A DNA stretch of 64,000 bases from Bradysia coprophila. Lineage: Eukaryota; Arthropoda; Insecta; Diptera; Sciaridae. A program made the translations under genes and the position numbers. Under the pieces are notes generated by a model that did no database searches, was not told the DNA's origin, and saw only the letters and a program-made list of their open reading frames with translations. Shown piece by piece: positions 36,901 to 46,309 of the stretch (the stretch's first letter is position 1; each line of letters opens with the position of its first letter). Location: contig NC_050735.1 in NCBI RefSeq assembly GCF_014529535.1, forward strand, positions 12,721,739-12,785,738, in the 5' to 3' direction.

Positions 36901-39900
36901 ATGGATGTGAATTCCATCAAGCGTAAGCGGTTGCGATTACGTGTTAAAAAACCCGTTGAAAGTAAATCGAATTCATTTAAACGGAATTTTGAGGAGTACA
37001 TGGCAGACTCAAACATAAATGGACTCAAATATGTCGGTGACACAAATCTATCGCTAAGCGAAAGGTGTGTCTGTTCGTCACCTGAAATGTCGTTCCACTC
37101 ATCAATTCACTGTTACTTCCAGAATATTTTTTATTTTGGCTTTTCTATTGGTATCGTCACTGTCCACCTACTTCATTTCCATTATGTGGATGAAATGGAC
37201 AGCCACACCTGTCATTATATCAAATGATCCACTCACAACGTCCATTACACAAATACCATTTCCTGCCACGACAATATGTAACATGAATCAAGCTATGAAA
37301 CGTATTGCCAAGGATATCGAACCCGGAACACTTGAAGATTATCTACTGAAAACACTATGTATGAGAGATGACATGATGAATCATAATTTCACATCGAATT
37401 GGACGCAGTATAAGGAATTTGTGTTACGGGTAAGAAATAGTACTCAAGGCTGGTCTGGTTTTAAATATAAATAATTTGGCCCAATATGAACGTTCCGACT
37501 TCTCCGAGACTGAATGTTTATAGCATCTACCTGTCTGTCTATGAATTTGAAATACTCAAAATTACTAAATACTGTAAAATCCTGCCATATAAAATAGAAC
37601 CCATGTAATATGCGACTCGAGAAAAGAAGTTCTTATCTGACTCGTGAGCTTATAGCCCTTGTCTTCGGCTCAAACTACAGACTTCACACCAATCTCTCCA
37701 AATTGATTAATTGTTAGATTTTTAATCTAATTATTTAAGGCGGCTCAACCATGTGAAGAGATGTTGATTATGTGTAAATATGGAAGTAGATCGGTGAATT
37801 GCTCAAAAATATTCGAAACCACTATGACCGACGATGGACTTTGTTGCTCATTTAATCTTGTACACCCAAAGTTCAATCAACAAAATTATCGGTAAGACAG
37901 ACAAAAATTGAAGGATTTTCTCTCCAAACCGATACATCTAGCCTCTGAAAGAATTGAAAAATAGAATAATTAGGACTGTTCCTTTAGAGAGGAAGACGAT
38001 TTCGATTTTTACGAAAATATTGAATACCAGCCAGTAGATTGGAATCCAGAAATTGGATATGGAAATCAAATCTTAAACAGAACCACGTATCCTCGGGTTG
38101 CTTTAGGTAACTGTGATTTAATCAGGGGTTTATTGAAATATTTACAAATGATTTATTAGCTCCCGGAAGTGCATTGGGATTGACAATTGTCCTGCATGCC
38201 AATTTCGATGATTACTACTGCTCTTCAACAAACAGCGCAGGATTCAAGGTAGGCATCACGATCGCACCCACATTTGTAACTAAATCTCGTTATCCGAAAA
38301 TTAGATTCTACTTCACAATCCCATAGAAACGCCGTTGGTAGCAAACTATGGCATTTTAATTAAAACCGGATATCACACCCGATTAGCAGTCACCCCTCAT
38401 ATACCATCTGCTTCACCGTTAATACGAACTGTCGCAAAATATAAGCGACAATGTATGTTCACTAGTGATGCAAATCTTACATACTATCGGTACGAATTAG
38501 TTGGCGGTTGTGATCTGTAATGCAAAAATTTCATAAAATTTTGGGTTGTTCTGATAGATCGTACACTAAAAAGAACTGCGAGTTGGAGTGTAAAGCCAGA
38601 ATTATTGAAGCGCAATGTGGTTGTGTATTGCACTTTATGCCAAGAGTCGACATAAAAACGAGGGTATGTAGCCAACAGGATCGCAACTGCTACAAAACAG
38701 TTAGATTTTCTATCGAGTCGCCGTACAACAAAACCTTTTCCTGTAAATGTCTGCCAGGATGCTTTTCGATGACCTTTTACTCGCAGATGTCGATGAGTAG
38801 ATTTAACATTACCGGATACGTAAAAGAGGAAATACTACAAAAGTACGATTCCAGGTTTTTGAGGTAATTCTTTGTTGCAAGCAACCCATATGGGTGGACT
38901 AAGTAAATGTTTCAATTAACGTACCGTGCCACAGTGGACAAAGACGTTAATATATATGAGCATGTTACTACTCCATGAGTAGCATTGTTATCTCTTCCTA
39001 TACCTTAGATTAGATTAGATTAGATGGGAGGGTGTAAGCCCAGCACCTAAGCCTCAGATGGGCCTGTTGTGCTATTGTACAAGTCTCTTGATCATATGGA
39101 CTGTGATTTTACATCGTATCTCTCCCGACTTAGATTGTTCACAAATCGACCGTGTGTTAACGTCCCATACGTTGTGAATTCTCCAAGCCGTGGGTGGTAT
39201 GCGAATACCACAACCATCACTAATTGACCTGTACATTTTCCCAAAGATGGCGCTATCAACATTGTCATGTTGTAGCTCTTTCTACTATTGACATTATGTC
39301 GATATGGTTTCTTTTATGGAGAAAGCGAATGTTGGGTTTTTTGATATTTCCGACTTTGTTACGGTTACGGCTATTAGTTTTAGGTAATAGCAAGTGTCTA
39401 ATCACCATAGGCCATGAGTTGCCTCTTCGTATAAATCGCCATGCCACCATGTGACTGAACTCGTTCTGGCGTTGCAGGTTGTAGCGTCTGAATGATTCGT
39501 ATTTCGTCATATCCCTTGACATCCATACAACGTATCAATCAATAGATCTGTTAAACCTCGCGGTCATTTTGGAGTACAAGATAGTTTCTGTATCTTGGGA
39601 TTGTACCACAGCAAATTTGTAAAAATTTGCTATGTGGTTTTGGGGTGTCAAATGAGAACCCGAAGCGTTTGTACCTTACCTGCACTAAAATTGACTGCCA
39701 GATGCCATACGGCAATGTGTCATTTTCGTACATTAATCGAGCACGTAATTTAGCATTAGCTTCTGGTAGAGTCGATTGTTAATCCGTAAACCGACGCCAC
39801 GAAGCACATGTTAAATAACAAAGGAAATAACACAATTGTTGATATCGCACAATGAGGCGAGAACGACTTTATTGATCAAAGAGAAAATGACCTACGAGAA

Positions 39901-40637
39901 CAACACTTTGACTTCGTTAATAAAACCTTTAAAATAATTTCACCATTTAAACATTACAGCAAAATAAAAACACCAAAGCCGTAAAAGTTGGCACAGAAAT
40001 TAGACAAAATCGAAAATGAATTCACACACAGCCACACAAAAGAAACACTTTTAGAGAGCAACGCATAAACACGTCCGTTCTCTGTGACTGCCGTTGTCCA
40101 ACCCTATACCTGTACCTAGACCAGACAGTAATTTCAATAGAACCCCTCCTGTTTATTAGAGAAAACATCGCAATGGTGGACATATTCTATGATGATTCCG
40201 TGACTCGAAGGAACATGAAGAGTCAATTTGTTGGATTCACCGATTTTCTGTGTAAGCAATAACGTAACCATAGATCTGAATGCAATTAAATATCGATTCA
40301 TTTACAGCAGGTATAAATGCGTTCTTGTAATTGTTATTTTGTGGACTCGGTGAACCGTATAAACAAATATAAGAACTTTCGTTTGTGGATCAGCTGAAAC
40401 AAAATGCGGCACTTATTTCAAAGACGCCGACTGTAAAGTCTTACCATTTCAGGAATTGGTGGTCTTTTGAATCTTTTCATGGGCTTCAGTATCATTTCAA
40501 TCGTCGAAATCTTGTACTATGCAACGCTTCGACCATATTGCAAAAGTAAGAGACAGCTACGCGCGAAGAACAGTATGGCAATTACTATTGGAGAGCCAAG
40601 ACCAGCTTGGAAGGGTCTTTTGAACATTAATGATTAG
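36901..40637 (+). CDS. DEG/ENaC (pickpocket-like) channel, copy B
   Basis: This is the mirror paralog of the gene at 32459-35174, in head-to-head orientation with 1.7 kb between start codons. Exons: 36901-37064, 37123-37429, 37740-37891, 37988-38106, 38160-38248, 38305-38489, 38558-38863, 40160-40251, 40308-40310, 40453-40637, again 1602 nt and 533 residues. TM1, FPATTIC, DGLCCSFN, ILLHNPIETP, the Cys-rich region and TM2 (GIGGLLNLFMGFS) are all present without stops. Differences from copy A are scattered single substitutions (for example Lys to Thr in GLKYVGD[K/T]N, Val to Leu near the C-terminus). Intron 7 is expanded to 1.3 kb by an insertion. The two subunits could co-assemble, since this family is trimeric; that is inference. 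The shared 5' region may coordinate both genes. Confidence 0.85.
39005..40102 (-). mobile_element. Insertion in intron 7 of channel copy B
   Basis: It is absent from copy A, where 'tcttcctatacctagaccag' runs uninterrupted. The insertion is bounded by the 8-bp direct repeat CCTATACC (38997-39004 and 40103-40110). One end is a (TTAGA)n run, so on minus it has a short-unit tail like those of some non-LTR elements. Two minus frames (39265-39522, 39551-39733) resemble nothing I know. The class is uncertain. Confidence 0.65.
40308..40310 (+). other. Predicted 3-nt micro-exon (CAG), gene B
   Basis: The context is TTCATTTACAG|CAG|GTATAA, matching gene A except for a weaker donor. It is needed for the same reason: joining exon 8 directly to exon 9 creates TGA at the junction. 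Confidence 0.6.
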
Positions 40638-40944
40638 AAAAAGGAAACGGTTTTGCTCACGTCGTTTTATTTACAGGTTAGATTATTCTATGCACGAAAG
40701 TATAATGTTCTTAAAATGAAAATAAAAAAATCGAAATCACTGAAATCATTGAGTAGTTTTTGGTATACCAAGCAACGATCACCTCAAGAACAGTTGAGTT
40801 CCCAAAACTATCAAAACAATGACCATGACTGTTTGTTTTCCGGTTTTCTTGTTTTGTTCCCAGAAAATGTGCAAAAATTGAGAATTTTAGAACAAATTCT
40901 TAGGAAGAAGGGAAAAAAAGGCATGTAATTAAAGTGATCGATAT

Positions 40945-41265
40945 TTAATAAGAATTGATCGCAAAAAATAAAGAATTGATCGCAAAAAATAAAGAATTGA
41001 TCGCAATGTCTTCGTGATCGCAATAAAAATAAAATTTGATCACAAGAAAATAAGAATTTGATCGCTAAATTAATGCAGTTTTACAACTAACATATGATTG
41101 CCTAAAAATATGAAATGATGATTACAAGAAATAAGGAATTGATCACAAAAAAATAGAACTTGAAAGAAGAAAATAAATAATTGATAGTAAAAAATTAGGA
41201 GCATGACAGAAGAAATTAGTGAATTGATCACAAAAAATAAAGAATTTGATTGCAAGAAATAAGGA
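40945..41265. repeat. ~21-bp tandem repeat (GATCGCAAAAAATAAAGAATT)
   Basis: Perfect units at 40958-41005 grade into diverged units with GATCACAA and GATCGCTA out to about 41265. The same unit in inverse orientation forms an array at 45690-45840. Confidence 0.8.
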
Positions 41266-41499
41266 TATGCTATCTATTATTCTGTTTGATTGCCATTTTG
41301 TCAAATTTAATCAGAGTAGATGCGAAGTTTTACGAATGTGGAATGATGAGAGGACTCTTTCACTTTGGTAAAAAATTTAAAAAAAAACCGATAGATGTTC
41401 TTCTCTTACAGTTTTGTACAAAAAGGAAGTCCCTCGGTATTTTGCAAAACCGTCACTCGTGAATAAAATGTGGATGGTAATAAACGACCGATAAATTAA

Positions 41500-41580
41500 T
41501 TAATTTTTTTGTCGTTTCTTCACTTTTGTCGATTTTTTTCGACGATTCAGAAAGCGACAAAAGTGAAGAATTGACGAAAC
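41500..41580. repeat. Hairpin with TCGTTTCTTCACTTTTGTCG arms
   Basis: 'gtcgtttcttcacttttgtcg' is mirrored by 'cgacaaaagtgaagaattgacgaaac', with about 20 bp between. Confidence 0.7.
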
Positions 41581-41789
41581 GTCTCTAAGTTACATTTCGT
41601 AGAAGGATGAATTCCCTAGGAACGAACAAAACGCCTCTCGTTAAGTTTTGTAAAAGGATGAATTCACTAGGAACGAACACAACGCCTTTGCATTACATTT
41701 CGTAGAAGGATGAATTCCCTAGGAGCGAACAAAACGCCTTCTCATTACATTTCGTTGAAGGATTGAGTCTCTAGGAACGAACCGCCTTA
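41580..41789. repeat. ~52-bp tandem repeat, four copies
   Basis: The motif AAGGATGAATTCCCTAGGA-cgaac-aaaacgcct recurs with spacings near 52, 52 and 50 bp. Confidence 0.8.
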
Positions 41790-42433
41790 GCTTTATATTT
41801 CCAAAATCGACAAAGTGCGAAGGAAAGCCTTTTTTTTACTGATTTACTGAAGAGGTGCCAGCGACAGGTACCACATTTCAATCGGTATTTTATTATTTTC
41901 TATCGGTAAAATTGAATTTTTCTATCGGTCGAATCACGACTCGTGAGAATTACGGCCCTCGTTTCGCTCTGGCCGCAAACTTCACACTCGTATGGGAGTT
42001 GTAAAATATTTTGTTTGATTGTTGGAATAATGAATTTAAAAAAAATATTCAGAAATTAGTTGAGAATGACTTATCTTATATTGCCTACAAAGAATGATGG
42101 TTACATTTAACATAAAATTTCCTACACTTTTCAATCATAGTGTGCTCATTTGATAGCAGGCATTTTTCAGCCGTAAGACATTGAGTAAAACATAGCTAAC
42201 GCCGACCCGTACGAAACACCTATTCGTATCAAAAGCCTTTAATGTGAAACTCTTCATTTCTCTTTTTTCATTTTCTTCTCTGCTGAAAAACTATTCTTCC
42301 TTTTAAATCACTTACATTATCCACTCTTTGCCTTGTTATCATATACAATTAAATTGCCGGAGGCAATATAGACAGCCCCGTATGAAGACAAATTTCATAA
42401 ATTCCTATTTAAACAGCTATATACCGCTATATT

Positions 42434-44419
42434 GAAACGATTCCTAAGACATTTGTTCATGCTGGTGATTACCCGGTTTACTACTCGAATGATCTGATAT
42501 CACTGATAAAAAGGAAGGAAAGGGTGAGGTTAAGTATCAAAGGAGAGGACTCTCCTTCGGTTAAAGAAAGACTCGAGTTTGATTTCGTTAAGCTTCGTAA
42601 GGCAGTGAAAGCTGGCATTAAGGTTTGCTTTGACGATTACGTGAAAAGTTGTGAGGAAAAGATTAAGTCGAACTCTAAGTGCTTTTTTGCTTTTACAAAG
42701 TCATTGAGGAAGACTAATACGTTGCCCAACTGTATGACGTACTTGGATGAGGAAGCTTCATGTAGGTCATCAATCTGCAACTTGTTTGCTACGTACTTTA
42801 ATTCTGTGTATAATCCCACGATTGATACCACCTCTGAAGTTGTCTATGATCCGTTTGAACACCAGTCAGTTACAATCAGTCAGTCTGAAGAAACGGATGT
42901 GATATTCACTCCTGGGCAAGTTGAGGCAGCACTGAAAGGGTTTGATGTGAATAAAGCTTCCAGTCCGGACAACATCCCCATGATGTTTTTCATGCGGCTG
43001 TCATTGTCACTGAGCCTGCCGCTTTGCATTTTGTTCAATAAGTCCATGAATGAGAGTAAGTTCCCTTCGAGATGGAAGATTGGGTTTGTTTCCCCGGTGT
43101 TTAAGGAAGGTGACAAAAATTGTGTCGCTAATTACAGGCCAGTGACCATTTTGTGTGCGATGTCGAAAGTGTTTGAAAGGATGGTTTTCAATAAGCTTTT
43201 CGATACTGTAAAAGCTAACATTCATCATTCCCAACACGGATTTTTCGCTAAGAGGTCGACCCAAACGAATCTTATGGAATATGTATCGGATGTTGCCGAT
43301 GCAATAGTAGGAGGTGGCCAGGTCGATACGGTTTACACCGATTTTGCTAAAGCATTTGATAAGGTTGATCACGGTATCCTGTTGGACAAGTTGAGGTCCC
43401 ATGGATTCCCGGACAAGATTGTGCGATGGTTCTCGACATATCTTCGTGACCGATCTCAATTTGTCATCATCGGTGCATCCAAATCTGATAGAATTAATCC
43501 GACGTCCGGCGTTCCTCAGGGTTCGATACTGGGCCCATTACTTTTTATTCTCTTCATCAACGATTTATTGTTATCACTCTCATCATGCTCGGCATTCGCA
43601 GATGATCTTAAAGTTTATAAGTCCGTAAGGAACGAGTACGATTGTTTATTACTCCAAAATGATATCACTAAGATCGTAGATTGGTGTAGAGTTAATAACA
43701 TGCACCTCAATGTGGGCAAATGTGCGGTAATGTCAACGTCTTATAGACCAAACAAATTACTATTCCAATACAACATTGGTAAGGACGTACTAAAGAGGGT
43801 TGATAAGATAAAAGACCTGGGTGTGATCATTGACGATAAATTATCATTTGTAGAACACATAAGTGACATAACCCGCAAATCGTATAAAATGCTTGGATTT
43901 TTATTCCGCTGTGGCAAATACTTTTCAAGTCAATTGAGCATGCGTCTGCTTTTCTCGTCACTCGTTTTAAGTCGGCTTGAATACTGCTCCACAGTTTGGA
44001 ATCCCCTATACGCTAATCACAGTGATCAGATCGAAAGAGTGCAAAAAAAGTTTACGAGATTGTTTTATTACAAATTTCAAATTGCTAATCCACGTCCTGA
44101 ATACCATGTGCGACTAAAACGCTTAAAAATGCACTCTCTTGAATCTAGACGTCTGGAGAATGACGAGATCATGCTTTATAAATTAGTCCACAATCTTGTT
44201 GATACGTCACTCTGCCAGAAACTCTCTTTTCACAACCCCACGAGACAAACGAGACAGAAATCCATATTCTGCCTGCCAGTGATGACCACAAACTATCAAA
44301 GGAATGCGCCGGCAAATAGAATCCAACTGAACCACGATATCTATTTTGGGGATCTCAACGTTGTTGGTTCGAATCTACGTGCTTACAATAATTTGGTCAG
44401 GAATTTTTTTGATTGGTGA
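42434..44419 (+). CDS. Reverse transcriptase portion of LINE ORF2
   Basis: One frame is open from the insertion boundary to the stop at 44419, about 661 codons; no native start remains because the 5' end, with the endonuclease domain, is missing. The N-terminal part matches the linker of Jockey-clade ORF2 (PKTFVHAGDYPVYYSNDLI). Reverse transcriptase blocks follow: PISILCAMSKVFE-like text at about 43145, HGF / TNL near 43240, the YTDFAKAFDKVDH block near 43340, GVPQGSILGPLLF near 43510, and the catalytic FADD at 43595-43606. The tail ends NLVRNFFDW. It is not expected to mobilise itself without the endonuclease. It is not a host gene. Confidence 0.9.
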   Translation, partial: ETIPKTFVHAGDYPVYYSNDLISLIKRKERVRLSIKGEDSPSVKERLEFDFVKLRKAVKAGIKVCFDDYVKSCEEKIKSNSKCFFAFTKSLRKTNTLPNCMTYLDEEASCRSSICNLFATYFNSVYNPTIDTTSEVVYDPFEHQSVTISQSEETDVIFTPGQVEAALKGFDVNKASSPDNIPMMFFMRLSLSLSLPLCILFNKSMNESKFPSRWKIGFVSPVFKEGDKNCVANYRPVTILCAMSKVFERMVFNKLFDTVKANIHHSQHGFFAKRSTQTNLMEYVSDVADAIVGGGQVDTVYTDFAKAFDKVDHGILLDKLRSHGFPDKIVRWFSTYLRDRSQFVIIGASKSDRINPTSGVPQGSILGPLLFILFINDLLLSLSSCSAFADDLKVYKSVRNEYDCLLLQNDITKIVDWCRVNNMHLNVGKCAVMSTSYRPNKLLFQYNIGKDVLKRVDKIKDLGVIIDDKLSFVEHISDITRKSYKMLGFLFRCGKYFSSQLSMRLLFSSLVLSRLEYCSTVWNPLYANHSDQIERVQKKFTRLFYYKFQIANPRPEYHVRLKRLKMHSLESRRLENDEIMLYKLVHNLVDTSLCQKLSFHNPTRQTRQKSIFCLPVMTTNYQRNAPANRIQLNHDIYFGDLNVVGSNLRAYNNLVRNFFDW

Positions 44420-44659
44420 TCATTTCGCAGACGGACCTGCTATCATTTGGTTATTCTACCCTGTTCTGGTTTTGTTTTAAATTCTGCTACTGTATGTTTT
44501 CATTATTACTAGCGTCAAAAAATTTTTAACGTAAATTTAAATTTGATCTTTAATTATGTAAATTATGTTTTTATTCATTGTAATCTGACTGACTTGTTAT
44601 TGGGCTACGGCCTGTTAGTTGGTCATTAAACGTGAAAAAATAAAATAAAAAAAATAAAA
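42434..44659 (+). mobile_element. 5'-truncated Jockey-like LINE inserted in repeat R
   Basis: The insertion interrupts R at GCTATATT. The R sequence on both sides gives a short target duplication, TATATT (42428-42433 and 44660-44665). The element begins inside the protein-coding region and ends in an A-rich tail (AAAATAAAATAAAAAAAATAAAA), both typical of target-primed reverse transcription. The reading frame is open to its stop, which suggests a recent insertion. Confidence 0.9.
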
Positions 44660-45602
44660 TATATTTAACTATCTTTCACTATAAATAAACATTTCACAGA
44701 TAAATATATGCTATTATATAGCTCAATATAGCTGTATATAGGTATATATAGATGTCCGTATATGGAATCCCTGAAACCCCACACACATAACAAATTATTT
44801 CCATGTTAACAGAAACTCTCTAAGTATCATTTTTCCCAAGATATTTCTATTTTACTAAAATCCAATATGGCCGCCGGCAGCCATTTTGTTAGGAGACCGG
44901 AAATAGTACCGACGCTTTACATTCGTTAATACCTTTCAAACAAAAAAAAATTCATGAAATTCGGTCAAAATTTACTCGAGATATTGTCAAAATACACCAC
45001 GTTCACTGTACTTCCGAGTAGCCAGATAAGAGCTCACTCCAAGAGACCTAGCTCACGCTCCGGAGAACATAATTTCATAAAATTTTCCCTGATTGGTACG
45101 GTCAATACCTATCTAATAAAGCTAAAACAGACGAAATATGTTCAAATGTGGCCGACCTACAAGCAAAAACTGCTTGCCGCCCTGTGCCTGTTCCACACCA
45201 AGGGGTCTAACTCACGAGTCGGTCATCCGATAAATAGATTTTTGTCGATCGGTATTGTAAATACCTTTTATTTGACGTATCACTTACAAGTTTAACGTTT
45301 AAATGTCCGGAGATATCTTCGAAAAACCGTAAAGCACTTATTGGGCCACAGCTCGGGAGGGGTCGATCCAAAATCACTCATCTTCGAACTTAGCCTGTCT
45401 TTTGACATTACCAAACGGGAAAAAAAAGAAGACAGACGGACATTTTTTTTCGCGGATTTGGCATCTCTAGACAACCACAATAGGTTTCCCCTTACTCAGG
45501 GAGTCCAATTCGACATGTTACAAACGTATGCGTAAACCTATAAGACCCCAGTACTTCGTACGGGTCTAAAAACATCTTTCTTTGGTATAGTAGACGCATT
45601 AA

Positions 45603-45672
45603 ATTTGTTAGTCAACTATCAAATTTGATAGTCAACTATCAAGTTGTTAGTCAACTATCAAGTTGTTAGTCT
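45603..45672. repeat. 21-bp tandem repeat (TTAGTCAACTATCAA)
   Basis: About four consecutive units of 'ttagtcaactatcaagttg' or close variants run directly into the GCGATCA array. Confidence 0.85.
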
Positions 45673-45689
45673 TTTATCAAATTCTTTAT

Positions 45690-45840
45690 TCTTTGCGATC
45701 ATATTCTTTATTTCTTGCGATCATTTTCGTTATTTCTTGCGATCATTTTCGTTATTTTTTGCGATCAAATTATTTATTTCTTGCGATCAAATTCTTTATA
45801 TTTTGCGATCAAATTCTTTATTTTTGGGGATCAAATTTTA
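45690..45840. repeat. ~22-bp tandem repeat (GCGATCAAATTCTTTATTTCTT)
   Basis: About six or seven units are present. They are the inverse of the array at 40945-41265, so the two arrays face each other across the R/LINE block. Confidence 0.85.
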
Positions 45841-46194
45841 TTTTTCGGATGGTAAGTGGTACATGGGATCACTTCTTATTTTTGGTCTGTAGAATCTTAT
45901 TTTGTTGTGATAATTTTGAAAAAATGTCAGCGATCAGTTTCTTTTTTCCAGTGGTCAGTTAATAATTTCAAGTAATCAAATCTTATTTTTAGAATTATCA
46001 ATATAAATTCTTCCCAAAAAAAATCAGAAAATGTGCTAAATATGGAAAAAAAGGTTTCCTTTTACAGTCGTTTTTGACTTATTGCACTTGGTATAAACCA
46101 GAGATAACCGCTAATTTAAGAATAATTTCTTCAAAAATTTACTCATATACTTGTTAGCTATATGGACAGTAAAGATGGTTCATAAAAGCAATAC

Positions 46195-46240
46195 ATAATC
46201 CATATCCATATCCATATCCATAATCCATATCGGCGGACGA
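46195..46240. repeat. (CCATAT)n upstream of CWF19L2
   Basis: About five copies of CCATAT/ATCCAT lie 70-115 bp before the CWF19L2 start codon, in its likely promoter or leader. Confidence 0.8.
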
Positions 46241-46309
46241 TATTCTGTCAAAATTTGTTAACATTTGAAACTATTTCTTCGACGATTTCACAGATTTTCT
46301 GCATCCAAA

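Larger units (their letters stand above)
36640..40880. repeat. Right arm (B) of the large inverted duplication
   Basis: It mirrors 32200-35390. It is longer mainly because of a ~1.1-kb insertion at 39005-40102 in intron 7. Coding exons are far more similar than intron ends, as expected for selected copies or for gene conversion. Confidence 0.85.
42187..45570 (+). repeat. Repeat R, copy 2, split by a LINE
   Basis: R sequence at 42187-42433 and 44660-45570 matches copy 1 almost base for base and is separated by the LINE at 42434-44659. A ~60-bp segment around the GACA microsatellite, present in copies 1 and 3, is missing near 45430. Confidence 0.9.

Noticed and set aside
40453..40637. Channel genes as pseudogenes because exon 8 to exon 9 makes TGA
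   Set aside because: Both copies share the junction and both have a perfectly placed CAG micro-exon that repairs it. Otherwise-intact frames and equal exon lengths argue against decay.
46265..46309. N-terminal extension of the CWF19L2 frame
   Set aside because: The family N-terminus begins at MSFIQFESG (46310); the 15 codons before it look like leader sequence.
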